64,000 nt of DNA from positions 5,022,001 through 5,086,000 of the forward strand of contig CM082582.2 of assembly GCA_040954595.2 (NCBI GenBank). Reading direction: 5' to 3'. The notes beneath the pieces are model-generated. The model ran no database searches. It was not told the DNA's origin and saw nothing but the letters and a program-made list of their open reading frames with translations. The position numbers were made by a program, and so were the translations under genes. This document shows positions 50,384 through 63,947 of the stretch, piece by piece (position 1 is the stretch's first letter; every line of letters starts with the position of its first letter). Source of the stretch: Balanoglossus misakiensis (Eukaryota > Hemichordata).

Positions 50384-53300
50384 TGATGCCAGGGGTTCAA
50401 AGAAAGGAGTGTGCTGTTGCCATGGAGATGCTGAGGAAATCAAAATGACTCGACCGTTAAAAAAAAGTACACCTTAAGAAACGGTGATGTGCAATCAGTG
50501 ATGTTTGGGATACGACTGATAGAGTTATTGTGGACCACATACTCATAAAACTTAGTGTGTGTTGCAAGTCACTGCGTGCAATCAAGTACTGTTTGTTTTT
50601 CTTGTCTAGAATCCCAGGGAGATCTGCAAATGCGCTGTATTATGTTTATGTTATTATGGATTAAAGCCCCTATAACTGCAAAATTTCACATAAGAAGAAT
50701 TGGTGTAATGAGCTAACTACCATCTGGGTGTTTATGCAGAACACCTGTGTTTCATATTCATAACAGAAAGTTCCAAAGAAATAGCAGTCGCTTTTCTCAT
50801 TAAAACTGTTTTACCAAAGTAATCATATCATAAAACTTGTGAAGGAAGCCATTTTTTGCCAAAATTTGTTTCACGAAGGTGTGTCCGATCTAGATGTCTT
50901 GCAGTATTATCTTATAAAAATATATCTGAAGGTATATGGTTTACAAATGCATGTAATTTGGCAACTGATCAGCTACTATTAAAAAGCTGCATCGCTTACT
51001 GTAATATGAACCATGACAGAACTTTTGAGTACATTGGTTGAATGTTTGTCAAAAGAAATCGGCTTTACGTGGCAACAAAGGTTGTACATGCTAATTGGTT
51101 AATACTGGGGATAAGGTATATTGACAGTGTTTGACATCCAATCAGATGACATGTTTCATAAGTGGTCAAGGGTATCCAACTTCGGATGTTTTCTAGTCAG
51201 CTGTGGTGATTGATAAACAATATCATAATTTTTTCTAGATATGAAAGCAAGTCTTTTGTTGGGTGATACTAGACAAGGAATAGCTAGGTGATCAACAGTA
51301 TCAAAAATTGGCAGCTCTGTATCGAAAATAAGCTGTAAATACTAAAATTGGTGTAGATGCTCTATATCTTTCCCCTCTGGAACTAAAGGGCATTCCATTT
51401 ACAAAATGCAAAGTGAACTTTGAACTCTTTGCAGGAAATTTCCTCATACATTTCTAGTGGGCATAAAATGTGGTCATCACAACATTTTGTATTGTCTGTA
51501 ATGTGACAGGGTTGTTTCTATACAAGTGATCAGTAATTTACATGTCAACTAAAACTTTCAAGATCTGTCTTTTTCATTATGTACATAAATACTGCAAATT
51601 TTGTAATACTTGTCTCACTTATTAAAAAAGCTTTGTAAATTAGCAGGCACTGTGTCAGCATCTAGTAGCCTTTCCAGATTTTTTGTCGAATACTGTAATG
51701 ATTGTAAAACTACTGTAAAACGGGTTATTTTCACGACAGGAAATTTCCCTTATATCAAAAGAGGCAACTGTTACGCGATTATTTATTTTCGCATTCTCGT
51801 ATTTCACTAACTGCATCGTTATCTCCGAAAACATTTTTCGCGACTTCCACGTTATTTTGGCTCTCGCGTAATTCGCGAAAATAACCTGTTTTAAGTGTAA
51901 CGTTCTTTTTTGGAACCACGTTGCCTCATTTCCTACTATTAAAGCAAAATGAAGATGTCCCTAGCAATAATTCCACAGTGAAAAAAGTTAGTTTGAGCAG
52001 TTTTTGTATGTGTATTCCCAGTGGTTATATTAAAGGGGCACATTGTGTAGATGCAGAATATAAGGAGAAATATGTGAATCCCATAATCTTATTGTTTATT
52101 TTAAGATATTTCTGTATTTTATTTGATATAGATTTTTTTTAAACAAAGTAAAGGGCTGTCATTCCAGTTAATGTGCATTTCACTGCCACTGTGATTATGA
52201 TCTTCTGATATTTACATTCATTTCTCGTTACATTTTATTTCTTTGATGTTTTTTTCAAGACAAGATAGCATCTCTTTTAATACCTCAGTTCACGTGATAT
52301 TTGAAAAATAAGAGAGGCTTCTTTACATGGCATTGAAATCAGGCATTGGGACTTTTTACAGATTTTCTGTTTTTCCGTAATAAGGCGAAGGAATAGTCTG
52401 TATGCTAGAGTTTTGCAGGCCAGTGTTGAATTTGAACTCATGGATGTAAAGTTAATGTTAAATTATTGCATCTTTTTTTCCGGTTAGTAAAGATCACTCA
52501 AATCCAGTAATTGAGCCAGGCAGTCTTGTTTCGACTTTAGACAAATTTAGCCAATACAATTATTTTAGTTTCATCAGTTGCCGTTTCTGGTTTTATTAGA
52601 AAAGAGAAAGAAGTTGTACTGTTTGCATGGTAAAAATTGAGCCATCAATAGAAACATCATCTTGATTCTTGGTTTTGCTCTTTCAACCCTAAAACTACCA
52701 TGTACAAGTAATGGTAATGCACAATTTCATGTCAGATATATTGTTAGGTTCTGTACAAAATGGATCAAATCCAGATAAATTTATTTTTTTGCTCTCTTCA
52801 AAAATTTCAGCAAAGAGCCAGTTATGTATAGTTTTGTTTTTCTTTTTTTTCTGTCGATTGAAACATGTAAGTTTATAAGATTATGGATGGGAGTGTGTTG
52901 TTTTAATCTGTGATCAGCTTTGGGTAGCTGATATTTTGTCAATTTTATGTATACATATTATATGCCATCCGAATAAATATGAAGAAAGTGGCACATTTTT
53001 TGCCTGTACTGATTTTCTCATTGTTATCCCAAGTATCCCATTTGGGTAGGGTGACCATGGTTCTTTGTGAGGTTATTTGAAAAGTGCTGCAATATTTATA
53101 CTATATGAAAGAATGACAAGTTCCACAACAAAATATCTATGGCATGCCACCAACATGTGTACAAAGTTGGTGGTGCAAAACAATGGGAAATATTTTAGTC
53201 TCTCATTGCAATGTATCCACCAAGTTATCACTGACCAAACCGATCGTAGAGGGCGCCCTTTAGTGAACATTGGTACGGTTGTGCAATTTCAGGACTCCTG

Positions 53301-53519
53301 GTTTTACATTTTTTTCAAATATTTGTCAAGATATCATTCGTACCACCATGACCGTGTGCGATAAATTATAACTGATAGCTGGTTTTCAACAAAATGATTG
53401 TCATTGCGCTCTCCATACAGATTCAATACCTAATAGTACCTATCCAACAAATTTGGTCGTTTTGGAAAATGCGATATTAACAGATTCACAGACGAAGAGG
53501 CAGAAATTAACCCCGTACA
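50384..53519. other. PHAF1 3' UTR and following intergenic sequence
   Basis: No coding exon is seen. The PHAF1 3' UTR probably runs to the AATAAA near 52971. It contains a family 2 MITE (51711-51899). The remainder is AT-rich. Confidence 0.6.
51711..51899. mobile_element. MITE family 2 (TACTGTAAAAC ends), copy C
   Basis: Starts TACTGTAAAACGGGTTATTT, carries TTTTCGCATTCTCGTATTTC like copy A, and ends in AATAACCTGTTTTAAGTGTA. It probably lies inside the PHAF1 3' UTR. Confidence 0.85.
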
Positions 53520-53861
53520 GTGAACACGTTTTTTTTTCAGTCTCGGTTGCCCAAATTCCTCTGTTTCTTCCAAGAAATCGAGACTAGTTTTTTTCCGCCC
53601 TCGGTCCACCCCTCAGAAAGTAATGGGTTTGTCCTAAAGTTCCTTGACCCGGAAGCAGTACTTTGTTTGGGTGGTGCCTCGGTAAACGTGTCTTGTTCTG
53701 AGAAACAGTGCACTCCCATTGGTGGGAGTGTTATCGACGATGTGTACGTCCAGTTGAAATCCAGTTCACAATTGACAAGATCACTCAGAGTTACGCAACG
53801 TTTCATCCAGTTGGCAGATTGTGTCGCAGAAGTGGGTGAATTTGAAACACGGTAGTTTAGG
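53500..53861 (+). other. Possible 5' non-coding exon and promoter of the I9 gene
   Basis: This stretch is richer in CpG than its surroundings, ends at a good donor (TTTAG then GTAAGT at 53862), and is followed by an acceptor TTTCCTTTCAG shortly before the I9 start codon. It is open over about 110 codons on both strands, but neither translation resembles a known protein, so a UTR exon is the simplest reading. Confidence 0.35.
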
Positions 53862-54408
53862 TAAGTCAACTTCCATAGCTTTTACTGATGATGATGTACA
53901 TAGATTAACATTCATGTCTATGTCTTATTTTTGGAATCGATGGTATGTTTGATGTTGTCATTGTTTATATATTTTGGCCTTTAATACGATAATAAGTGAA
54001 AGTGAAATTAATGAATTTATAGAACCACTCTGAGGGCTTAGGGAAGTTTCATTAAACAAGAAAATCACAAAAATGCTGACCATATGCCATGCCCCATTTA
54101 CATGACTCTGTTGTCTTGAAATGCATACACGTCTGCGCTATTTTGATAACATACCTGTATTAAATTGTTATCTTATGTCTACACCTGGTGTTATACCCAT
54201 GATAGGGTGTACTGCAGTGTTTCAAAATATCAGTTCTGTTCGCCTCATACATTATGACGCACAATGCGTGCTTTCGTCCATTATGGGTCTTTGGGGCGTA
54301 AGTTGTTCTCTAAATATACAAAATACCAGAGGTACTTCAATTTGAGACTAAATTATTGTATGCATATGCTTGAATCTGAAATAGGTTTATTGTAATATTT
54401 TCTTCACA

Positions 54409-54600
54409 TACTGTAAAACGAGAAATTTTTGTGAACTTCGCTAGAGCCAAAAATAACATGAAAATAAGTAGTCACTAAAGAACAATTTGTACAATAGAAT
54501 ATTTTTTGGTGATAAGAGAAAGTGAAATATAATTGTTGTGTAAAAGCCTCTGTTGTTGTCGCGAAAATTTTCTGTCACGAAAATTTCCCGTTTATCAGTA
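54409..54600. mobile_element. MITE family 2 (TACTGTAAAAC ends), copy D
   Basis: Starts TACTGTAAAACGAGAAATTT and ends AAATTTCCCGTTTATCAGTA, with TCGCGAAAATTTTCTGTCAC inside. It lies about 115 bp upstream of the I9 start codon, in the probable first intron. Confidence 0.85.
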
Positions 54601-54713
54601 TCAGTTATCCAAAAGTCGATATATATACCTAATATTAACTTCCCTTTAACAGTGCATGCATGCCCAATATATCTTTCAAAACCAATTTCCTTTCAGAAAA
54701 ACAAAGTTTGATA

Positions 54714-56206
54714 ATGGTAGAGAGAGCAATCCAGTTCTTTGTTTTGCTGGCAGTAGCTGTAATGGCTGTGAACAGTAATGAAAAGACAAGAGAGACACCA
54801 GCTCCTGTGTATGAACATGAACCCAAAGACCGTGTTGAAGGAGTGTACATCGTCAAACTAGAGGTTGGTGATAGATATGCTTTAGAATTATGATGGATTA
54901 ATGTACTGCTTAGTAGTACATGTGTGTGAGTGTATTTGTTCTGCTTAAAGGGACAAAGTCTCTCTCTCGCTGCCCATTTTCCACTAATTATGTTTGATAC
55001 AAGACACCGATTATGCTATTCTACATGTGGATATGTAGTGAATCAACGTTCGACCACACACACCTTCTATACCATTTATTTATTTTGGGCGAATTTTTAC
55101 TCTCATATCATACAAGCGGGATAAAAGTTGTATGTAGTTGAATGTTCATTCACTACATATACACATGTACATTAACATAAACGGTGTCTTGTATCAAATA
55201 TAATTAATTGGAAGAGAGCAACGAGAGAGAGACTTTGTCCCTTGAATAGTAATGTCTATCTCAGTTAGTCACCAATACCCTGTGATTATAAAACAACTTT
55301 TATGAGAAATGTAAAATGTCAACACAATGCATTTTATCTAATGATTAAATGTGTTATAATTTATTGTCAAATTTATCTCTTTTTTTTTGCAAGTACAGCA
55401 CTCCTGCGATGAGGCATGCTTCAATGATATCATCGAGAGATTTACCGACAGAGCAAAACGTGATGGTTTCCCAGTTACCGTAACACACAGGATGGCATCA
55501 TCGATGAAGATGTTTACTGCAAAAATGTCCCGAGAAGCTGTAGAACTGGTAAGTGTGGGGTTTTTTTTGCTAATGGGAATACTTGTATCACTTGTGATCA
55601 CGCCAAGGAAATTTTTGGTCTAATTTTAAGTGAGTTCAAGTCATGTGTAGTGGTTGATATGCCCAAAAATGTAATGTTGAATATAGTGAGCTAACAGTCT
55701 GAGCTGTAATCATAGAAACATGTTCAAGAATGCAAACTGAAAACAATTCAACAGTAAAAACTTTCCTACTTAGCTGTCCACACAGTTCAATCTCTAGGTT
55801 ATGAATATCAGGACATACAGCCATGGAGAGTCAGGTGGTGTGAAAAGATTGAGCTTACCCTGCTCCGTAGCATCCATACATGTAATCTTTGAGAGTTAGT
55901 CTCAATGGAGACTGTCTAGTCTAATAATATCTCCATAATCCGTGGTTTATGTGGTTTTGATGTAGAGCCATGTTGATTTATTTCTTTTTTTTTTCTAATG
56001 GACGGTATCCCAGGTGTTAGTACCATAATAAAAAAATAGATTCAATTGGAGTTGATTCGTTTTCTTTGAAGTTTTTGAAAATAATCATCTTGCTTTCTGA
56101 ATTTTTTTAGCTTCGATGGATGGATAAAGTGGACTTCATTGAAGAAGACCAGATTGTGTCTATTGATGATGGTGAAGGAATGGGCGTCGGAGGGATGGGT
56201 ATCTAG
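54714..56206 (+). CDS. Secreted stand-alone inhibitor I9 (subtilisin propeptide-like) protein
   Basis: Exons 54714-54863, 55399-55548 and 56111-56206 join in phase to 131 residues. Residues 1-22 are a signal peptide (AIQFFVLLAVAVMA core). Residues about 42-120 fit the I9 fold: VEGVYIVKLE (first strand), CDEACFNDIIERFTDRAKRD (helix), RMASSMKMFTAKMSREAVEL (strand and second helix), then WMDKVDFIEEDQIVSI (final strand, the segment that enters the protease site in propeptides). It ends in a Gly/Met tail, GMGVGGMGI, and stops. No S8 protease domain follows; the next 5.8 kb has no gene. Stand-alone I9 proteins are known as subtilase inhibitors in fungi. Extracellular subtilase inhibition is inference. 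Two cysteines in exon 2 may pair. The first coding exon ends at a weak GTTGGT donor. An AATAAA lies near 57507. Confidence 0.88.
54945..55241. mobile_element. TTAA-flanked inverted-repeat MITE, family 1, copy B
   Basis: Left end TTAAAGGGACAAAGTCTCTC and inverse right end GAGAGACTTTGTCCC followed by TTGAA. Shares the inner sequence GTGAATCAACGTTCGACCAC and CTACATGTGGATAT with copy A at 11096. It lies in an intron of the I9 gene. Confidence 0.85.
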
Positions 56207-56383
56207 GCAGAGGGTGATCCTGGAAAGACACTGGGATGAACACAGGCCACGAAAAGTCAACCACTTGCGAACACCCTTGGAGTCTGTGGACCACTATGAT
56301 TAAGGCTTTAACGCAGACTTCAGCATGAAAGCTGTTATTTCTTTTAATATTAACATTAAATTTAACATTCTCCTTTGACAGTA

Positions 56384-56531
56384 CAGTCAAACCTGTCTGC
56401 AGTGGCCAGTCAAGGGAATTTACCAAACTGGCCTTTATAGACAGGTCACAAGTAAAAGTTATTGGCGACAAAGTGGCCACTATAGAAAAGTTTCCACCAC
56501 ATAGTGTTGGCCACTGACACAGGTTTGACTG
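56384..56531. mobile_element. TA-flanked inverted-repeat MITE (Tc1/mariner-like)
   Basis: Ends CAGTCAAACCTGTCTGCAGT and inverse ACTGACACAGGTTTGACTG, flanked by TA at both sides. 148 bp with no coding capacity. The TA target site and CAGT-start ends fit a Tc1/mariner non-autonomous element. It lies in the 3' UTR or flank of the I9 gene. Confidence 0.85.
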
Positions 56532-56968
56532 TATTTCAATTCCACTCAGTTGATTGCCCGGCTTAATATAGTTTTACAAATTAAAAGTTATCTTTAAATA
56601 TATTCATACTTTGTGCTGGTAGTTCTTTGTTAGGGTTTGGCAGCTATCATGCCCAGAAATGATAAATTTGGAATAACGGCGTTTTTTATGCATTAATAAT
56701 TCTCATGTTACCATCAATTCCTGCTTGTCTTCTACATATGCATTATTCAAAGGTCCAGAACAATGACGTTATTATACCAATTTTCTGAAAAAAAATAGCA
56801 ATTTGCAGCTACCATTGAATGATACAGCAATACTTTTGAATGACTGAACAAAATATTGTGCAGCTGTTTATTGATGGCAGTTTAATGTTATTATTTTTTC
56901 AATGGTGATTGTTAAAATATTACATTGTTAGAATTATTAGCTGTTCCTGCCACTTTGCCTCTATGCAT

Positions 56969-57058
56969 CAACCCTTTCACCACCATGGTTTGATCCAAAT
57001 CAATTGTTTTCTGCAGTAAAGCTGGACCTCTACAGAGGAAAACGGGTGAAAGGGTTAA
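56969..57058. mobile_element. MITE family 3 (AACCCTTTCACC type), best copy
   Basis: Left end AACCCTTTCACCACCATGGT and inverse right end GGGTGAAAGGGTT. 90 bp. This copy has the cleanest ends of the five seen here. Confidence 0.85.
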
Positions 57059-58780
57059 AAAGCAATACAATGTAGTATTTGATATGTGTGTGAAAGATGT
57101 AAACTACACCATGTGGAGACATAGTTAAAGTTTTATTTCTCGAAAGTTGGTGTCTTTTGCGTACTGATGATTTCTGATGAAGACACTTCACTTTGCAACA
57201 AATGCGTGTACATTGTATTTCGTAATTAGCTGCATTGAATGAACGAGGTTTAATTGAATTTACGGCAAATGCAGAAGTAAAGAATGTCTATATCCCAAGC
57301 ATGATGGGTGTTATTTACAATCAGCCAGTGTTCCAGTTGTATCAGAGTAGAAAAACTGCCAAAAAAGAATGTATGGTAGTTAGACCAAAGCAAGTATCTG
57401 AAAGTCATACCAGTATCAACCTTCCAATATTTTTGTGAGTAGAAAGATTCAGCATCATTATTAAAAAAAAGTAATGTGAAAGGTTTTCATTTCCAGAGGA
57501 ATGTTCAATAAATAATTATTCTATCCAAATACAAGTGTGTTCTAATTTATTTAATGTGTGCTTGGGATGATAGCACATCAAGACCCTTTCCCACTGTGCC
57601 AACAATTTTCAACAATTTACAAAGTGTTCCCAGATAATGCACTTATCTACACGTCAGTCATACTGGAGATGGCATTGATATTATTTTTAGCTTGCCCTTT
57701 CAAATAATACTTTATGAATAACTGACAATGCAATTTCTCTGCCGTTGACTCAGTATACCATCAAAATTACACTGATTGTTATTTTTATCCCAAAGATTGT
57801 ACTAAAACGTGGACATGTATTTTATTTCAAGATACTAGCAACTTTAGCATAAACTACTCACATCCCAAATTTTACTAAAGTGAGTTGATTTTAAAAATAT
57901 GATGTAAGTACATCTTTGATGTGAATTACAAGTTAACCCAGATCCCTACAAAGTTTACTCCAAAGATTTTTTTGGTGAAAACCCTGTTTTTTTTATTGTT
58001 TTAAAAAAAAGACCCCCCCCCCCAACACACATTAACTTTGAGGATTATCATTTTCTGAAAATCTGTCCCTTGGCGAGATACGCCCCATATTTGGAAAGTT
58101 TCTACTGTATTCAACTGTTAATTGACTTTTCTTCCTTTTTAGTGTGATGTTTAGTTTACAGTTAGCATGTACAGTACTGTCAATTACATTTATATCCCAA
58201 ATTCTTTTCAATTTGCATCCTTGGTTTCTCTTTCTAACCCTGAGGGTGTTTAGATTCAAATGTAATTATATATGCATATAACAAAAGCATGTTTAGATAT
58301 TACAATTATAAAAAACCCTAAAATACTATATCCGTAAACTTTCAGAAACAAACACTTCTGTGTAGAGCTAACAGTATTCTCAGATCTATTTATGTTATTT
58401 TAAATTTTCATTAAATTTGACTAACAATAAGAACCTATTGTAACTGCACTACAGTAAGATGTGCTGGTTGGGGTAGGATGTTTATAGCTAAATAAGCTCG
58501 GCTACATTATAATTTGATACACGTCACCAACTTTCCATATAATCAGGTCCATATTGACTAGGGGGCACCAGTGTACAGCAGGGACCCAGAATTATAGTGT
58601 AGCAAACTTAGGGCTGTGATGGAGTCTAAGTCTGTACACAATATAGGTCTGGCATGTAATGTATACCAGCCAAAATCTTATCTGTGACTACTTTTGGCTC
58701 AAGGCTTTACCACTTTTGTTTTTTCTGGAGTAAACAAGCCTTGCTAGTGAGACTATGTAGGACATTGGCAACAATTGAAG

Positions 58781-58908
58781 ATACATACATACATACATAC
58801 ATACATACATACATACATACATACATACATACATACATACATACATACATACATACATACATACATACATACATACATACATACACACACACATATACAC
58901 ACACACAG
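58781..58908. repeat. CATA/CACA microsatellite
   Basis: About 25 ATAC units passing into CACA units. The long open frames across it in both directions are repeat artefacts. Confidence 0.97.
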
Positions 58909-61674
58909 AGGTATTGATACAAAGACACTGAAAAAACTGAAGCAATATTTTAGTAATTTATATACATATTTAATGTGACTGAATTGAATTTATTCTCATA
59001 CACGTGAAACAGCCATTATTACAATTATCATACAAAAATCTGTGGTCATAAACACAACAGCACAAAGAAATGTAACAGTTACACATTGTCATGCAGTCAT
59101 TAACACACACACACATCAAATTGATACAAATTTACACATCTTAAACATATCAGAATGATTCCCTCGGTTTGGAGTCTACAATCTATAAATTATTTTTATA
59201 TTTGAAAGGGACTTCACTCCTTACTGGGTTTCAGTTGTGGTATGTAGAAATTACTAATAGACAAAAATAACGTGATTCATTTCGTGATTACTGTAATACT
59301 GACTAGAGTTCTTAGAACTACTTCCACACAACTTTACATCACACATACACTTAATATTTATTCTACAATATTCTAATTCATTCACACCCCAAAGACGGGG
59401 ACTAAACCTACAATACTGTGGTTTATCTGTACCATTTCAAAAAATTGCGGCCATTTTTATGCAACATTTGCATGGGCGCAGCTGATTGGTTGTTGTCATG
59501 GAAGCTTCAAAAATGCTAATGAGACTCCAACCTGTGACTGGACATTTCTCCACCAAATTTGACCTCCTGTAGCCTACGATTTTTTTAGAACAGAGATGTT
59601 CGACCACACACTATTAAAACGCGAAATAAGGTATTCTCTTAGTCTAAACTAGTTTCTTGGTTTCTTACAACTGTAAAAAATAGTACCAGTACATGGGTAT
59701 ACATACATAGATACACTAGACATTGCAACGGCCCACCACATACTTTTTATAATAATGAATCTACTACGCTATTTGCCAATGACAAATTGCTTATCAACAA
59801 AGTTTACTAAATTTATTCTCCGATTGGTCCAAAGCTATATATAACAATTCTGTACACTTTTAGTTCTATCTGGGTCACAACAACACATTATTGCAGTATT
59901 CAAACCATGACCTTCCAATCTTTGAAGGGCATTGTAAACATATCTTCCTTCTTTACATGAAGTAACTTACTGGTCTTTCCTACTGTACATTGGCCTAATA
60001 TGTAATGCCTACCGCTGGTTGATGTGAGAAATGTTAGGAAAGGGTTGGGGTTGTGTGTACCTTGAAGTGGCATGCTAGTATGCTACCAACTGACCAAAGA
60101 CGATCTTTTGACAACTGGTAAACTCCAAAATCAAGTGGACAGCACTTCTCGTATAAAAACCACATATAAGATAACTGTGCATTTTCATATTGATGCATCA
60201 TGTTTTTTAACTTGTTCGCCACCTGGTGTCAACAGAACACAACTTCTGGAATCATCGTCTGCTCGCATGGATCAGAAGTTTGCTTGACCACAGTCTCCCT
60301 AACAGAGAGCAAGACCTTGGCAGGCGAAGATGTTCTGGAATAAGCCATTCATATTCAGTGTGTTTTCATGCCAGTATGATTTGCTCAGATCACTACACAA
60401 AATAATTAACCAGAAACCACCAGATAATCAGCTGCCATGGCATCTTGGCCAACCATACTGAAGAATCACCATATTTCTATACATGTGTCAAAGTATTACA
60501 AGGGCTGAAAGACCACTAGCTGTGCTACAAGATTCAATCCTACGCTTGCTTTATACTATTTCCACGACATATCACTTGACAGTTCAATATATGCTAGCTC
60601 ACATGAAACAGCAATTTCTAGCTTGACAGCATTAGTAGCTCTCTAGGAGTAATAATCAAAATTTGGCTTTCAAAGTATTGTATACCAATGTGCACCTGCA
60701 TTCTTCCAGTTACTGTAGTTCAAATGATAGTTCACATTAGACCCACACACAAAAACTTGACATACAAAACTCCCACATTTCTACCTTCTCAGCATAGAGA
60801 CAGAACGATTCACAATACACACATCAAAATTACCCAGCTGATAAAAACATCATCGACACCTTAGTAGTATGTTTTAGCAGATATAAAAGTAAAATGAAAC
60901 TTATTGCATTGATCAAAGTATTCCACAATTTTGACATAACATTAACATCTGAAACTCAACCATAACTTTGCAAAAATTCTGTTATCGTCATGTATAAATA
61001 TTTTAAGAAATCAAATGTCTGTCTTGTATAATACAGGGAAAAGCTACAGCATTCTCACCAAGATCTGGTAACTGACCAGCGACACGGAGAGTCAGTTGAC
61101 ATGGTAAAATGCACAGCCAATGCAAATGTTAAAACTTATCAGAGTTTATTCTGATGGTGAAATCTGAGCAATGCAAATAGTCAGTGTTAAACCAGACTTT
61201 TTGAGTTGGTGTTATGCCTCGCATAAACATGTGATTTATCTGAATTGGTACTCCTGGTATTGGGACATTATGTATACGACACCATTGATATATGTGACAT
61301 ATATGTAAAACTAGATAAGAACTTCCATTCATTTTGACATACTTGCAATATCAATGATTACTGCACAATTTTTTGTGTTTGTTGTGCCAATGATACATGT
61401 CATAATTAATCCCTGCATCACTGCAGTACACAGACATGATCTAGTCCTGCAAATATTCCTTCTGTGAGAAAATCCTGTGTTTCGTACACACCATGGACCC
61501 AAATTTACTGGAACAACAAAATCTTCATACACCACAGATATCAAACTCTAGTCACAGAAACTGAATTAGTTCCTCACCTCACAGAGGAACTCAATTCACA
61601 TGCTCACATTCTGATAACATTGAAGACTGCTTAGAAAGACTTGGCATAATACACACATGTAAATTTGAGTGGCA

Positions 61675-61676
<2 letters not shown>

Positions 61677-61706
<30 letters not shown>
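61677..61706. repeat. CAA microsatellite
   Basis: About ten CAA units in the probable RELCH 3' UTR. Confidence 0.95.
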
Positions 61707-62004
61707 GCATCATACTCGGTGTACTCCCCTATTAAACAGACATCAACAATTTCTACAAAGATGCCAAATCAATATGCAGCACAGACAAAAAAGCATACAA
61801 GCAGACACTGGTCTCTTCTCTTGGCAAAGACCCCGGAACTTCCAAGATTCTACAAGTTCTTCGCCACTTATGACAAACCACTAGCCTACTCTGTACTCTG
61901 GATGACCATCAGGACAACTCAGACGATCACAGTATTGCATCTTCTGTTGAAAATTACACAAGCCACACTTCCAGTCCAGAACTGAATTTTTCTTCCTTCT
62001 TTTT

Positions 62005-63947
62005 TTACTTCTTACGGGCAAACATAGTTGCTACTTTGGTTCTTGATGCGGACGATTTGTCTTTCAAGGCTCCAAGTTTGTTGAAGAATTTTGATTTTGC
62101 GTCTTCAGGTGCCGTTCCACCGCTTCCCACACTGCTGACACTGCTACTTCTGTGAACGAGTCAAAAAGTCAGGTTGGGAATAAATTTGACACCTTTACAA
62201 TATTGGTTCTGAACAATCTTAGGCAACATACATGTACATTATAACACAAGTGCACTTTGCTTCTAAAAGATGGATTGCAAAGGAGATTATATTAAATAAC
62301 AATACCAGTTTCAATCTTTACTTGAGTTAAATAAATTGCCAAAACGAATAAAAAATGAATAATTATTTTCTGGGTAAACAACAAATCAATGCTTTTTTAA
62401 TATACACAGAATTTTTCCAAAACACACAACATTCTAAGATTCTGTGATGACATTTTATTTCAAAATGCGATCAGCAAACATCACAAACACCCACCTCTCC
62501 ATATTTGATGGTCTGCCATCCAGCTTTGTTTCATAGTCTTTAATCATTGCGTTGACAACCTCCTGTTATGAGAAGATATAACAAAGTTAGAAATTTTATT
62601 ATTGGCTGAATAATATCTGTGTCAAACAAACCCGACATGCTCTTTTCTGAATGATGGTCAATTTCACTTCTATGTTAAATTATTTACATATAAATCAGTT
62701 CAATACTTGATAAGAAATAGAAACTTTGCTATTAGTGTTACATACATCATGAAGACTTTGCAAAATCTCACATACTTTAGGTGATTTATTTTCCAATCAA
62801 TCCTCTCAGTATATTGTTTCAGCTAACGCAAAAATTCCACAATTTTTTTCCAAACCATCAGTAAATGTTATTTACTTGTCAAAAGTCAAATCACATCACA
62901 ATGAACATGATATGCGGATGAACAAATGAACTCAAAGAAAACTTCATGACATGATAAATAGTACCACGATAAGCTAGTGCTATTATGTATTACACATCAC
63001 TCAAAATATACGACTTCCACTTCTAGTTGTGAGAATGTAAATAATTACATTAAAAAATAATGTCTACACATATGTTATTTAAAACCCCATAAAAGATATG
63101 GGAAGAAGTGAAATGCATGGAAGTGGAAATAAAGTGAGAATGGATTAGTGATAGGACAAGACAAGACAGTACAGAACAGAGAGGAGGTTAGAGAAACATT
63201 CAGAGACGTACATGTACCTCGTGTTCAGGAGCAACTTGCTCTAAATCTTGACGGAGACATCGTAAACCAGGCAGCAGACATTCCCTGATTAAATCATCGG
63301 ATATAACTATGGATACAGTTAAGGATTGCAACCAAACACTTTTAAAAAATAAATTAATGTTTACAATGAAAAAGTATGTACTTACCATTATGCTGTCATG
63401 TGACTCTTTTGTTTTTTTATCATGTAGTTTGTATGACTTGCACATCAGCCCACTACTTCTATCTCTAACTAATAATGGGCCAGTATATTTAACTTTTCAA
63501 TTTTTTTTCAGAATTTTTGTTGTTGTTTTTAGTTTTGTCCCTTCTTTCACCCAATCTGCGACAAAGAGTATGGTTGTCGCCATTTTGTCTGTTGTTGGAA
63601 CAGCACACCGCCTTACGCCATTGGCTGTATACAATTTTTGTAACCAGAGTCACTGGTTGGCAAACGCACATAAGACGATCGCTCCCCTTTAAGTACAATC
63701 TCAAGTTAAAGTTAATCAGTTTAATTTTCACAAAAATACTGATGGTCAGAGTGGCCTACTCCATTATATTTATTAAGTAAAACCAGTTCACTTTCAAACC
63801 TCACAACTGGTGCATTTAGGCAAAGGATACAGCAACATGACAGAGCACTGTAGGCTTCAAAGAGTTGCAACGCGATATCGGATTTCTTAGTGTCATTTGT
63901 AGTGTTGTTATTTGCATGTGCTATGGCCGTCAGTCTGGGCAGTACAA
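62005..63947 (-). CDS. RELCH: RELCH (KIAA1468), C-terminal exons only
   Basis: Rab11-binding protein with LisH, coiled-coil and HEAT repeats that moves cholesterol from recycling endosomes to the trans-Golgi in vertebrates. Only the last four exons are here: 63947-63831, 63306-63218, 62562-62495 and 62149-62005, in phase and ending at a stop. They encode VLPRLTAIAHANNNTTNDTK, LFEAYSALSCCFISDDLIRE, GLRCLRQDLEQVAPEHE, a short helix, a Ser/Gly linker and the tail KFFNKLGALKDK...MFARKK, which parallels the end of the human protein. The rest of the gene lies to the right of the window. Confidence 0.9.
63533..63692. mobile_element. Dispersed repeat related to family 6
   Basis: TTTTGTCCCTTCTTTCACCC, CACCGCCTTACGCCATTGGC and the end CATAAGACGATCGCTCCCCT followed by TTAA match the elements at 8421-8634 and 8765-8905. 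It lies in a RELCH intron. Confidence 0.65.

Larger units (their letters stand above)
56207..62004. other. Convergent 3' region between the I9 gene and RELCH
   Basis: No coding exon is seen. It holds two MITEs (56384, 56969), a possible AATAAA for the I9 gene near 57507, a CATA tract (58781-58884), and from about 58985 upwards sequence likely to be the long RELCH 3' UTR (minus-strand AATAAA near 58989). Confidence 0.6.

Noticed and set aside
53520-53869. Overlapping about 110-codon frames on both strands
   Set aside because: Neither product looks like a folded known domain; the stretch fits a GC-richer promoter/5' exon better.
57235-57438. 67-codon plus-strand open frame after the I9 gene
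   Set aside because: No signal peptide, motif or splice partner; lies in AT-rich 3' flank and looks random.
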